Source: Thiothrix litoralis (GTDB lineage Bacteria; Pseudomonadota; Gammaproteobacteria; Thiotrichales; Thiotrichaceae). Taken from it: a stretch of DNA of 64,000 nt. Both the position numbers and the translations under genes were made by a program. The notes below the pieces were generated by a model, which did no database searches, was not told the origin of the DNA, and worked only from the letters and a program-made list of their open reading frames with translations. This document shows, one piece after another, positions 33,865 to 42,978 of this stretch. The DNA lies in contig NZ_CP072801.1 in assembly GCF_017901135.1 (NCBI RefSeq), positions 1,364,001 to 1,428,000 on the forward strand. The letters are read 5' to 3'. Within the stretch, counting starts at the first letter, position 1. Each line of letters opens with the position of its first letter.

Positions 33865-36657
33865 TCAGGCTTCTACCACCTGACGCTGTGGTACTTTCGC
33901 CTTCAACCACTTTTCCAGTTTTTGCTGCAATTCGTCCACCCGCACTGGCTTGGAGAGGTAATCATTCATACCTGCCTCATAGCATTTTTCGTCATCACCT
34001 TTCATGGTGTGCGCGGTCAGGGCAATGATGGGTAACGCTTGATAACCCGCGTCTGCCAGCTTGCGGATTTGGCGGGTGGCTTCGTAGCCATCCATCATGG
34101 GCATTTGGCAATCCATCAATACCACGTCATAGCGCTGCTGTTGCACTGCCTTGAGTGCTTCTTCCCCATTGATGGCGCAGTCGATATGGGTGTAGCCCAG
34201 TTTTTTCAGCATCGCCAGCGCCACTTTCTGATTCACCAGATGGTCTTCAGTTAACAAGATGCGGGTAACACCGTCAGTATTGGCTGGTGGTACGGTAGTT
34301 GGTGGTGTTACCTCCAAAGCAGGCTGAATCAAAGCTGGCGGAACAACAGGCACGGGCATACGGTTCAGGTAACGCTGGATAACCGAATGCTTGACGGGTT
34401 TATTCAGCAACTGGATATTCGCCCCCAAACGAGTCGCTTCCAACAAGAGCATTTGCTTGGTCGTGCCGTAAATAATAAGGGGCACGTTGGTATGTTCACG
34501 TACTTCCTTGATGACCGGCACGATACCCAATGGGTGCTCGGGCTTGTAGTAGAACATATCGGCATCCAGCACGATGACATCGTAAGCACTGTTTTTCTCC
34601 AGCGTCAGCAGCAGGCCATTCAGGGTATCGACCATCACCGGCTCCAGCCCCCATTGCTGCATTTGCTTTTCATAAGAAGCATTCAGCAAAGGCTTGGAAC
34701 CCAACAGGAGTACCGAAGTAATACCCGATACAATGCTGACAGCTTGCTGCCCTGCACCTACTTCCGCCTTAAGCGTGATCCAAAAGCTGGAGCCAACCCC
34801 TGGCTTGCTGAGCAAGCCAATATCCCCCCCCATCAATTGCGCCAATTGCTTACAAATCGCTAGCCCCAGCCCCGTACCGCCGTGTTGACGGGTCACAGAA
34901 CCATCCACTTGTGAAAAGGCCGTGAACAGTTTTGCCTGTGCCGCTTCAGGAATCCCGCACCCGGTGTCCATGACCTCAAAACGCAGGGTTTGTTTATCGC
35001 CTTCTTGCTGCCAGACAGCGCCATGAACACTGATCGTGAGGATCACATAACCGCGTTCGGTAAACTTGATGGCATTGTTCAACAGGTTGATCAGCACTTG
35101 GCGCAAGCGGATCGGGTCACTGACAAGGGCGGATGGCACATCCTTTTCAATGAAAAAGGCCAATTCAATCCCTTTCGCCTGGGCATTTTCTGCCAACAAA
35201 TCAATCACGCCTTCAATGACCGGTAATAGATCGAAGCGGCTGTTGCTGATCGACAACTTGCCCGCCTCAATCTTGGAAAAGTCCAGAATGTCGTTGATGA
35301 TGCGCAACAGCGATTCCGCACTCTGCTGCACGGTATGCACCTGATCACGTTGCTCACGATTCAGTTGACTGCCCAGCAATAATTCTGTCATGCCAATCAC
35401 GCCATTCATGGGGGTGCGGATTTCATGGCTCATATTGGCGAGAAATTCAGATTTGAGGCGGACGGACTCCAATGCCGCATCCCGTGCTGCCGCTAGTTCT
35501 TGCTGGGCAACAATACGGTGGCTAATGTCACGGATAATCCCGGTAAACACCACACAGTCACCAAGGCGGGCTTCACTCACCGACAGGTCAATGGGAAAAG
35601 CCGAGCCATCCTTGCGCCGTGCCACGAGTTGACGCGGCTTACCAATAATATGTGGTTCGCCCGTCTTCAAGTAGCGCTGGAGATAGGCATCATGGTTAGC
35701 GTGATGATCGCCATCCATCAGGATATTGATATTCTGCCCCAGCAATTCTTCCGGGGTATAGCCGATAACCGGGTAAACCGAGGCATTTGCCTCAATCATA
35801 ATGCCTTTCGAGTTGATCACCACAATCGCATCCAGCACCGAATCGACAATAGTACGGCTTTTGATCTGGCTTGCGTTGAGATCATCTGCCAATGCCTGTG
35901 ATGACTTCAAGGAAGTCCGCAGCCCACGCAAGGCCAGCCCCAAGACCAACAGCATCGCAACCCCCAAGCCAAACAGCATCAGGAACGATTCCGTCATGGC
36001 TGACTTGGTAGCTTTCTCAAAGCCACTGATCGGGCGACTTACTGCCAAAACGCCACGTACATCCCCTACTTTCCAGTCTTTTTTCGGTGTGCCCGGATAG
36101 GTATTGTGGCAATTAACACAACTTTCGCCCAAACGGTCAGCACGGGCATAGCGCAACACTTGCTCATTTTCTTTCCCTTCAAAACGCCAGACAGCTTGCT
36201 CAGGGTTTTTACGCAACGCCTGAAGTGCCCATTGCTCAAAATCATCACTCGCCCCGCCACCCTTGCCTTTGCGCCACGGGAAAGGCAAATCGCTGTAAAA
36301 GCGTACTTTGTAGTTACTATCATTGCTGTCCGTGAGGAATTTGGCGAAATCAATCATCATGGTCGCAGGCAAAGGCAAGGCATCTTTGCCGGACAAATAA
36401 TCATGCGTAATGGGAATGCCGTTTTCATTGGCACGCGGCACAAACTGCTCGGAGTAGAAGGTACGGAAACGCGCCACCGACGCCGCAAACTGGCTGGCTT
36501 CGTAGACGGCAATTTCTTCATTCACCGAACGGCTTTTTTGGTAGCTGAACCAAAACACCAAGGTTGAACCAATCACCAGCAAGAAAGACAGGATATAGAC
36601 GATGTAACGAGTGACAAAAGCGTCGCCCTGATAAACGTTTTTACTTTTCGCGTTCAT
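33865..36657 (-). CDS. Hybrid histidine kinase with DUF3365 (CxxCH) sensor, PAS and two receiver modules
   Basis: 930 residues. TM1 is at about 17-37, then comes a periplasmic DUF3365/Tll0287-like sensor (about 45-215) containing CVNCH (180-184), a potential c-type haem site, then TM2 at about 222-244. A PAS domain follows (266-385, with VIGYTPEELLG), then HisKA with H-box FLANMSHEIRTPMNGV (His411), HATPase (about 460-640), a degenerate receiver (about 650-770) and an intact receiver (about 797-915, VVLMDCQMPMMDGYE). The design suggests redox or gas sensing through haem with an internal phosphorelay. No dedicated response regulator is adjacent. Haem binding is inferred from the motif. Confidence 0.88.
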   Translation of the reverse strand: MNAKSKNVYQGDAFVTRYIVYILSFLLVIGSTLVFWFSYQKSRSVNEEIAVYEASQFAASVARFRTFYSEQFVPRANENGIPITHDYLSGKDALPLPATMMIDFAKFLTDSNDSNYKVRFYSDLPFPWRKGKGGGASDDFEQWALQALRKNPEQAVWRFEGKENEQVLRYARADRLGESCVNCHNTYPGTPKKDWKVGDVRGVLAVSRPISGFEKATKSAMTESFLMLFGLGVAMLLVLGLALRGLRTSLKSSQALADDLNASQIKSRTIVDSVLDAIVVINSKGIMIEANASVYPVIGYTPEELLGQNINILMDGDHHANHDAYLQRYLKTGEPHIIGKPRQLVARRKDGSAFPIDLSVSEARLGDCVVFTGIIRDISHRIVAQQELAAARDAALESVRLKSEFLANMSHEIRTPMNGVIGMTELLLGSQLNREQRDQVHTVQQSAESLLRIINDILDFSKIEAGKLSISNSRFDLLPVIEGVIDLLAENAQAKGIELAFFIEKDVPSALVSDPIRLRQVLINLLNNAIKFTERGYVILTISVHGAVWQQEGDKQTLRFEVMDTGCGIPEAAQAKLFTAFSQVDGSVTRQHGGTGLGLAICKQLAQLMGGDIGLLSKPGVGSSFWITLKAEVGAGQQAVSIVSGITSVLLLGSKPLLNASYEKQMQQWGLEPVMVDTLNGLLLTLEKNSAYDVIVLDADMFYYKPEHPLGIVPVIKEVREHTNVPLIIYGTTKQMLLLEATRLGANIQLLNKPVKHSVIQRYLNRMPVPVVPPALIQPALEVTPPTTVPPANTDGVTRILLTEDHLVNQKVALAMLKKLGYTHIDCAINGEEALKAVQQQRYDVVLMDCQMPMMDGYEATRQIRKLADAGYQALPIIALTAHTMKGDDEKCYEAGMNDYLSKPVRVDELQQKLEKWLKAKVPQRQVVEA

Positions 36658-36732
36658 GGCATCTTTTTTATAAAATTATTGATACACATATTAGCAAAAT
36701 TACTGAATACATTCAGCAAAAATCAACAAGCG

Positions 36733-36764
36733 AAAAAAAAGGGCTGCCACTAGGGCAACCCTTT
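36733..36764 (-). terminator. Terminator downstream of tRNA-Arg
   Basis: On the minus strand the stem AAAGGGTTGCC / GGCAGCCCTTT is followed by a run of T residues. It lies just after the 3' end of the tRNA. Confidence 0.75.
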
Positions 36765-36772
36765 GATATAGA

Positions 36773-36849
36773 TGGCGCATCCGGAAGGATTCGAACCTCC
36801 GACCACCTGGTTCGTAGCCAGGTACTCTATCCAACTGAGCTACGGATGC
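36773..36849 (-). tRNA. tRNA-Arg (anticodon ACG)
   Basis: A 77-nt cloverleaf on the minus strand. The acceptor stem GCATCCG pairs with CGGATGC, the discriminator is G and CCA is encoded. The D-arm contains GCTCAGTTGGATAGAGT, the anticodon stem-loop is CCTGG-CTACGAA-CCAGG with anticodon ACG, and the T-loop is GGTTCGAATCC. A terminator follows. Confidence 0.97.
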
Positions 36850-37000
36850 GCTGGAAGAGGTGCGCATTATGCTTAGTTGTTCATAATCGGTCAAGCAAAA
36901 ATTTAAACTTTTTTACTAGCCGTGACGCTCAGCGAACAAAGTGAGGCATTACAAATCATCTGTGCTAGAATTTGTGTGCACTGCAACATAAAATAGGTAA

Positions 37001-37582
37001 ATGACAATGGTAGACTCCGACTTCATGGAATCCCTGAAACGGGCACGCACCTACGGGCTGGGTGAATTTCTGGAAATCATTAGCGAGCTTTCACAAGAAA
37101 GCACCAAAAAAGGCGTTCTGTGTCGCAAGCACAAAGAACTGATTACCTTGGGAATTGCGCTGGCGAAAGGTTGCCATCGCTGCATCGACATCCACACCAC
37201 TGCGGCGGTCAAACTGGGCGCAACGGATACGGAAATGCTGCAAGTACGCCGCGTAGCTCTCTACGTACAAGCCAGCCCGGAACACCACCATGTTGAGCTG
37301 TGGAAAGCGTGGATGGACTCGTGGCGTGAATTTTCCCTCAGCAAAGGCTGCATCGACCGCCGCTGCCGCGAACTCGTCGGCCTCGGCATCGCCTTGGTGC
37401 AACAAGACGCCCGCCTGATTGAGATGCACGTCAAAGCTGCCCGCGAATTTGGCGCAAGCCCCGAAGAAATTTTCGAGGTCATGCCGATTGCCCTGCTGAT
37501 GGATGGCGCACCCGCCCTCTCCCAGATCCCGCAACTGGTACGTGCATTGGAACAATCTGAACCCCTAGAGGTTGCCGCCTGA
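37001..37582 (+). CDS. Carboxymuconolactone decarboxylase/AhpD-like protein
   Basis: 193 residues with a CMD domain carrying the redox pair Cys58-Cys61 and His65 in GCHRCIDIHTTAA (57-69), the AhpD-type active site. A second half-repeat (about 105-165, KGCIDRRCRELVGLGIA) has the same helical plan but lacks the CxxC, having HVKAAREFGAS instead. AhpD-like proteins are thiol peroxidase partners or reductases. Start may be Met1 or Met3 (37007). It is translationally coupled to the alkyltransferase-like gene through a CTGA overlap. Confidence 0.8.
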   Translation: MTMVDSDFMESLKRARTYGLGEFLEIISELSQESTKKGVLCRKHKELITLGIALAKGCHRCIDIHTTAAVKLGATDTEMLQVRRVALYVQASPEHHHVELWKAWMDSWREFSLSKGCIDRRCRELVGLGIALVQQDARLIEMHVKAAREFGASPEEIFEVMPIALLMDGAPALSQIPQLVRALEQSEPLEVAA

Positions 37583-37929
37583 GCAAACACCAACGCATTT
37601 ACGCCGTCGTCCGGCAAATTCCCGCAGGCTACGTCGCCACCTACGGCGATGTCGCCGCCCTCGCCCACTTGCCGGGTCACGCCCGGCTGGTGGGCTATGC
37701 TCTGCACGCCCTGCCGGAATTTTCCGACGTACCCTGGCAGCGCGTCATTAATGCGCAAGGCAAGCTCAGTCTGGGGCGGGCGTTTCCCGGTGGTGAATTG
37801 CACCAGCGCCATCTGCTGGAAGCCGAAGGCATCGTGTTCGGCGCCAATGGCAAAATCAGCCTGAAACATTTCCGCTGGCAACCGCCGAGTCATGAACCAG
37901 CCCATGAAGATGTGCTCAAAGCCCAGTAA
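37579..37929 (+). CDS. Alkyltransferase-like (ATL) DNA-binding protein with apparent CTG start
   Basis: The MGMT/Ada fold without the reactive cysteine: the PCHRV motif reads VPWQRVINAQG (Trp in place of Cys), as in ATL proteins that flag O6-alkylguanine for nucleotide-excision repair. The family start (KHQRIYAVVRQIPAGYVATY, then GDVAALAHLPGHAR) lies upstream of the first ATG at 37669. In that frame the only plausible initiator after the stop at 37558 is the CTG at 37579. It has AGAGG at 37567-37571, 7 nt upstream, and overlaps the TGA of the CMD gene. The product is 116 residues. An ATT at codon 7 is the only alternative. Confidence 0.8.
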   Translation: MSKHQRIYAVVRQIPAGYVATYGDVAALAHLPGHARLVGYALHALPEFSDVPWQRVINAQGKLSLGRAFPGGELHQRHLLEAEGIVFGANGKISLKHFRWQPPSHEPAHEDVLKAQ

Positions 37930-37965
37930 TCCTCTATAATCACCGCACTTTAATGACCACCGGCG

Positions 37966-40368
37966 GTGATTCGCGGGAGCCTTTGCGTTATGCCATTTTC
38001 AAACCGACCTTTCAGGGAACCCATTCTGGTGCAAAACCTGCCTATTCTTCAGGAGCGCTACGCCCTGCGCCGCTGCATGGCAGACACCGCACTCGGCAAG
38101 CTCTATTGGGCACAAGACCAGAAAAAAACCCAGCAAAACGGCGAACAAGCCAATGTACTGGTGTTCACCCTGCTGCCCGCACTGGCGCAAAACCCCATTT
38201 TTGAACAGGCTTTTGGACATATCTTGCCGGGCTACCAAAAAGCTGCCGCCGGAATGCCGCACATCCTTGATGACGGCAAAACCGCCGACGGCATCCGCTG
38301 GATGGTGATGCGCAATATCGGCGGCATGTTACTCTCCGAACGCCTCGCGGAGCTGGACGACCGGGGAATGCCCGTACCCGAAGCGATGGAACTGCTCGAC
38401 AGCATCAGCGACACTCTTGCCAGCCAGCGCCCCGATGGCGTATGTGGTTATCTGGAACCCGATGCCGTCTTGCTGGGTGAAAAACGTCCCTGCTTGCTGA
38501 CCGCGCCCATCGCAGCCGCCTTGCGGGTTGCCTACAACAACAACCCCAACGAACGCTCACGCCAAACCCTGCACTCCGGTTACATCAGCCCGGAAGTCCT
38601 GCTCGGCGACACACCCACCGCTGCTGATGATACTTTTTCGATTGCCAGCCTCGCTTATCATCTGTTTCAGGGTGAAGCACCGTTTGGCAAACAAAGCGCC
38701 CTCGAAGCCGCCGTCCGCAACCTGTCCCCCAACAGCATCCGCAAACTGCGCCCCGACGCCTGGAATGTCTTGCGCCAAGGCTTGAGCCTGAAACGAGCGG
38801 AGCGCCCCAAAAACCCGGCAACCTTGCTGCGCACCCTGCAACGCAAACAACAAAAAAAGCGGCTACTACCCATCGCTGCGCTGGTCGCTGCTAGCGCAGT
38901 TGCCATGACCACCTATACTCTGCTCTCCAACCGTGGCAGCACACCACCAAAACCTGTCGAAACCCAGAGCTCTGCCCCTGTCACCACCACATCCACCGCA
39001 GGTCAAACCGCCAAGCCCGCTGAAGACTCAGCCACACTGGTCGGTGAAACCAGCCTGCCACCCGTGCTGGATCAGGAAAGCGTACAAGCCCAAGCTGACA
39101 AGCTCGCCGCAGAAACCGCCGCACGCGCCGAAGCCGAACGCCAGAGTGCCGCTGCTTCCGCACAAATCAGACTCGCCACCGAAAACGACATCAGCACCTT
39201 GCAAGACAATGCCGCAGACGCCATCCGCAAAGGCAAACTGTTCAGCACCGACCCGGAACAACCTGCCGCTGTTGACTACCTGCGCAAAGCTGTCTCACTC
39301 GAAGTAGACAATATCAAAACCCAAAAACTGCTGGCACAACTGATCAACGACCAACACGCCGAAGCCGAAGCATTGCTGGCCGCAGGCAAACTCGACGAAG
39401 CCAGCAAACGACTCCGCACCACTGATGACCTCATCTCAGAATTCACCCTTGCCGATAGCCTGAAACGTCAGGTCAGCCTAGAAAGCGCCGTCAAACAAGC
39501 CCAACGTAAACAAGCGCTGGAACAGGAAACCAACCCCAGCGCCCCAGACACCAGCGACAATGCAACGGACACCACAACGCCCGCAACCAGTACCAGCGAC
39601 GTAACAGAATCCAGTGATGACAACGCCCAGCAATACCTCGAACGCGCCCAACGCGCCATCAGCTACGGCAACCTCAACACAGGTGACGACCGCAGCGAAA
39701 GCGCCGTCGCTTACCTGAGCACCCTGCTGGAAAAAACCCCCGACCACCCAGAGGCCATGAAGCTGCTGAGAAAAATCGTCACCCTGCAACAAGACGAAGC
39801 GCTTGCCATGTTGCGCAAAAACGATACCGAAAAAGCCCGCACCGCGCTGGATAACAGTCAGGAACTGATCGGCAAATACCGGCTGGATAACCAGGTCGAA
39901 GAACAGATTTCCCTAGAAAAGCGTTACCGCGAAACGCTGGCGATGGGCATTACCCCCTCCAAAGAAGAAACGAAAGAAGAAGCGCCAGCGCCTGCCAGAA
40001 ACCCCACACCCCCTCCAGCCGTTGCCCCGCCCCCAACGCCAGTTGCACTGCCGCAAGGCATTACCGCCACACCACGGGAAACGGAAAACCCTGAAGCTGC
40101 CGAAGCGGCTGCCCCACCCGCTTACGCCCCTGTTACGCCAACGGAAGTCAATATTCCGGCTGACATCCCTGTGCAAAGCACCGAGTTGCCGCCTATCCAG
40201 CTTGATAACCCCGCTCCCGAGTCAGCACCGCCGAACACCGTTATCTTTGAAATACCCGCAACCGATGCAGACAATGCGGTCAACACTGGCAATACCTTCA
40301 CGCCTGACGTGCCTAACCTGATCGAAGTACCACTGGATAGCATTAAAGATGGCCTGAATAACCGCTGA
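37966..40368 (+). CDS. Membrane-anchored pseudokinase with long periplasmic repeat region
   Basis: About 800 residues from a GTG (an ATG at 37990 is the alternative, with GGGAG 10 nt upstream). Residues ~25-290 follow the Ser/Thr kinase plan, but catalytic motifs are lost: the HRD/loop position reads YLEPDAVLLG and no DFG is seen, while the APE-like ISPEVLLG and later GYISPEVLLGD and FSIASLAYHLFQGEAPFG segments survive. One membrane span (LLPIAALVAASAVAMTTYTL, near 298-318) follows. Beyond it lie TPR-like helical repeats in two similar blocks (about 400-510 and 560-660), then a Pro-rich tail. Likely a signalling scaffold linking cytosol and periplasm; function not known. Confidence 0.7.
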   Translation: MIRGSLCVMPFSNRPFREPILVQNLPILQERYALRRCMADTALGKLYWAQDQKKTQQNGEQANVLVFTLLPALAQNPIFEQAFGHILPGYQKAAAGMPHILDDGKTADGIRWMVMRNIGGMLLSERLAELDDRGMPVPEAMELLDSISDTLASQRPDGVCGYLEPDAVLLGEKRPCLLTAPIAAALRVAYNNNPNERSRQTLHSGYISPEVLLGDTPTAADDTFSIASLAYHLFQGEAPFGKQSALEAAVRNLSPNSIRKLRPDAWNVLRQGLSLKRAERPKNPATLLRTLQRKQQKKRLLPIAALVAASAVAMTTYTLLSNRGSTPPKPVETQSSAPVTTTSTAGQTAKPAEDSATLVGETSLPPVLDQESVQAQADKLAAETAARAEAERQSAAASAQIRLATENDISTLQDNAADAIRKGKLFSTDPEQPAAVDYLRKAVSLEVDNIKTQKLLAQLINDQHAEAEALLAAGKLDEASKRLRTTDDLISEFTLADSLKRQVSLESAVKQAQRKQALEQETNPSAPDTSDNATDTTTPATSTSDVTESSDDNAQQYLERAQRAISYGNLNTGDDRSESAVAYLSTLLEKTPDHPEAMKLLRKIVTLQQDEALAMLRKNDTEKARTALDNSQELIGKYRLDNQVEEQISLEKRYRETLAMGITPSKEETKEEAPAPARNPTPPPAVAPPPTPVALPQGITATPRETENPEAAEAAAPPAYAPVTPTEVNIPADIPVQSTELPPIQLDNPAPESAPPNTVIFEIPATDADNAVNTGNTFTPDVPNLIEVPLDSIKDGLNNR

Positions 40369-40380
40369 TAACAGGCAACG

Positions 40381-41208
40381 CTACAGACGCGCAATAAAGG
40401 CAGACACGGGGCGTCCATCGTCCAGTGTTTCCACCGCATCCAGCAGGATTTCAGCCCCGGTAAACACCTGCGCCAACTCCCCCGGTTTCAGCAAGAAATT
40501 GGGGTTACGCGGGCTACCGAACTGTTCCGAACCCTGCATGAAAGTCTGGTAAATCAGGACGCCACCGGGTTTCAACAAGCGTTTCATCCACGGAAACAGA
40601 GGGCGGTGCAGGTAACGCGCCACGTTAATCAGCTCGAATTGCCCACTCGCATAAGCACTGAACGGGTCACTGCCGGTTTCCAAGTTCAGACATTCCGTTT
40701 GGATGCTGATCTGATGGCGAACGGCCAGATTCTGGGCACGTTGTAACGCAGCAGGAATGTAGTCGATGCCACACATCTGCCAGCCGTGCATGGCAAGGTA
40801 CACCATATCCCGCCCTGCCCCACAACCAATATCCAACCCTGTACCCGGCGTAATGCCGTGTGCCGGGGCAAGCTCTGCCACAAAACGAGCGATCAGTGGC
40901 GCAGGCTGCCACAAACGTTGGGAATGTGCCCCCCTTGCCAACTCACCCGTTGCCTGCAACGCAGCTTGCACGCTCGGCGTCCACTCGATTTGCTGCACCA
41001 CCTGATAACCCTTACCCTGCAAAAAAGCACTGGCTTCCAGCAACGTGACCGTATCGCCATACAGGATAATGGGTTCGGAGGTTTTCGGCAGTTCGTGCAT
41101 CCGTTCTGGCAATTCAGCAGCGGGTAGCGAACAAGCATTCTGATGATGCCCTTCACAAAAAGCCGTAAGATGGCGGCAATCAACAATGGGTAAAATTTTT
41201 GTAGGCAT
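40381..41208 (-). CDS. SAM-dependent methyltransferase with an inactive rhodanese-like N-terminus
   Basis: 275 residues from the ATG at 41208 (open frame to 41376). The first ~95 residues resemble a rhodanese fold (KILPIVDCRHLTAFCEGHH, then IILYGDTVTLLEASAF) but the active-site Cys position is Gly-Asp. The rest is a class I methyltransferase with motif I GLDIGCGAGRDMVYLA and a TehB/UbiE-like core (LKPGGVLIYQTFMQG). The substrate is unknown; TehB-like tellurite methylation is one option. It is divergent from the phosphatase gene with 70 bp between starts. Confidence 0.75.
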   Translation of the reverse strand: MPTKILPIVDCRHLTAFCEGHHQNACSLPAAELPERMHELPKTSEPIILYGDTVTLLEASAFLQGKGYQVVQQIEWTPSVQAALQATGELARGAHSQRLWQPAPLIARFVAELAPAHGITPGTGLDIGCGAGRDMVYLAMHGWQMCGIDYIPAALQRAQNLAVRHQISIQTECLNLETGSDPFSAYASGQFELINVARYLHRPLFPWMKRLLKPGGVLIYQTFMQGSEQFGSPRNPNFLLKPGELAQVFTGAEILLDAVETLDDGRPVSAFIARL

Positions 41209-41278
41209 AGGATTGTGTATTGATTGGGAAATGATGGTCAGAGTATAACGCACCCTGAAAATAGCGGAGGTAATAGAC

Positions 41279-41836
41279 GTGTTGAAGATGTATGGGTTGT
41301 GGGTATTGTTGTTGCCGAGCTTGGCGTTTGCTGATGCCCGTCCGGCGACTTGGGCAATGCCCATTAACGATAGCAAGCTGAGTAATTTCTATCAGGTCAG
41401 CCCAATGCTGTACCGTTCCTCGCAGCCCGATGCGGAAGGTTTCGGCGAGCTAAAACAGCATGGCATTGGCGAAGTGCTGGATTTGCGCCTCTACCACAAG
41501 GATCTGCCGAGCGCGGACATGGCGTTAACCGTGCACAATGCCCCGCTATTTGCCAGCGGCATCAACCCGGTGCGAGTTGTCAACGCCTTGCAGGTAATTG
41601 CCAATGCTAAAGAGCCGGTGCTGGTGCATTGCTTGCACGGCTCTGACCGTACTGGGCTGGTGGTCGCCCTGTACCGCGTGGTGTGTCAGGGCTGGAGCAA
41701 ACAACAGGCGATTGATGAAATGCAACTGGGTGAGTTTGGTTATCACAGCGTGTTCAGCAATATTCCGGCGTTTATCCAGAATGCGGATGTGAAGACGCTC
41801 CGCCAGCAGGTGCAAGGCTCGGCCTGTCACCTGTGA
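41279..41836 (+). CDS. Exported dual-specificity/tyrosine phosphatase-like protein
   Basis: 185 residues starting at a GTG with CGGAGG 8 nt upstream. A signal peptide (residues 1-18, YGLWVLLLPSLAFA) precedes a cysteine phosphatase domain with the P-loop HCLHGSDRTG (Cys118, Arg124) and a likely general-acid region near Asp75. Similar small periplasmic DSP-like proteins occur in proteobacteria, with unknown targets (phosphoprotein, phosphoinositide or polyphosphate). It converges with the AEC permease gene with a 4-nt gap. Confidence 0.8.
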   Translation: MLKMYGLWVLLLPSLAFADARPATWAMPINDSKLSNFYQVSPMLYRSSQPDAEGFGELKQHGIGEVLDLRLYHKDLPSADMALTVHNAPLFASGINPVRVVNALQVIANAKEPVLVHCLHGSDRTGLVVALYRVVCQGWSKQQAIDEMQLGEFGYHSVFSNIPAFIQNADVKTLRQQVQGSACHL

Positions 41837-41840
41837 CTGC

Positions 41841-42791
41841 TCACATCCAGCCGCCGCCCTGCAAAATGACCACGCCCAGACTGGTGGTGAACAAGGAACC
41901 CAAGGTCGTCAACACCACGGTATTGGCTGCCAGCGTGGCATTGCCGCCCATCGCCCGCGCCATCACGTAACTGGCGGCGGCGGTGGGTGCGGAAGACATC
42001 AGCATTAAAATACCCAAATCCATCCCGCGAAAACCCATCCAGAAGCCGCCAGCGGTAAACAGCAAGGGGATCAGCACCAGCTTGCTGAAGGTTGCCAACA
42101 GCGTTTTGCTCATTTCCTGTTTCAGCGTATGGAAATCGAGCGATGCGCCGGTACACAACAGCGCCAGCGGCAAAGCCATATCCGCCAGCGTTTCCCCTGC
42201 CTTCATCAGCAACTCAGGCGGGCGCACATCCCACCAGGCAAACGGCAAGGCCAGCACAATGCCAATAATCAGCGGGTTGGTAGCGATATTACGCAGGATG
42301 CCGCCAATTCCCTGCTGTTTATGCAAGGAACGGCTCAGGGTGATCACCCCCAGAATATTGAACAGAATGCTCAAAATCCCCACGTACAAGGACGCTGCCA
42401 CCAGCGCGACATCGCCATAGGCATTCACACAATACGCCAGCCCGATAATTGCCATATTGGAACGAAAAATCCCCTGCACCACCACGCCCCGGTCTTCTGG
42501 CGGGTTAACCGTGAAATGCGCCATGATTTCCGTCAACACAAACAGAATGCTCATCGCCACCAAGCCATAGGCGATCAGGTGGAAATTGGTGGTCGCGTCG
42601 ATGTGGTTTTTCGCGATACTGACAAACAGCAAGGCAGGCAACGCCCAGTTAAACACCAGCCGCGAACCTGCTTCCACAAAGGCATCGTTGACGGAGCGAC
42701 GCCGCGCCAACCACGCACCCAAGGCCAACAGGATAAAAATCGGCCCTGTGACCGACAGGGAAAATAGGATAGTGTTCCAAAATTCGAGCAT
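41841..42791 (-). CDS. AEC-family (auxin efflux carrier-like) permease
   Basis: 316 residues with about ten hydrophobic helices in two halves and the central conserved segments TNPLIIGIVLALPFAWWD and ALLCTGASLDF that mark the AEC family (MdcF/YwkB-like). These carriers move small carboxylates such as malonate or malate. No substrate gene is adjacent. Single gene. Confidence 0.85.
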   Translation of the reverse strand: MLEFWNTILFSLSVTGPIFILLALGAWLARRRSVNDAFVEAGSRLVFNWALPALLFVSIAKNHIDATTNFHLIAYGLVAMSILFVLTEIMAHFTVNPPEDRGVVVQGIFRSNMAIIGLAYCVNAYGDVALVAASLYVGILSILFNILGVITLSRSLHKQQGIGGILRNIATNPLIIGIVLALPFAWWDVRPPELLMKAGETLADMALPLALLCTGASLDFHTLKQEMSKTLLATFSKLVLIPLLFTAGGFWMGFRGMDLGILMLMSSAPTAAASYVMARAMGGNATLAANTVVLTTLGSLFTTSLGVVILQGGGWM

Positions 42792-42978
42792 TACACATCT
42801 GCCAAAGCCAAATCAGGTGCATAAGATACCCTGAAAATGGTTGGATTTGTGTTCATTTAGCCATCATGATTTTTTGTAATAGGCCATGATTTAGTATAAA
42901 TTACTTCCGTTATTCAGCAAAAGACGACAGCTCATCGGATTCTTGGTCGGTAAAGATCAGGGCGGTAGCGTACTTACA
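42792..42978. other. Intergenic stretch with a possible truncated ORF end
   Basis: Between the AEC gene and the first ISAs1 copy. On the minus strand 42910-42978 reads KYATALIFTDQESDELSS to a stop and could be the tail of a gene cut by the IS. The supposed other part is not found on the far side. Otherwise nothing recognised. Confidence 0.25.

Noticed and set aside
41279-41376. Longer N-terminus for the methyltransferase gene (to 41376)
   Set aside because: It would overlap the phosphatase gene and adds residues with no match to the rhodanese-like start at 41208.
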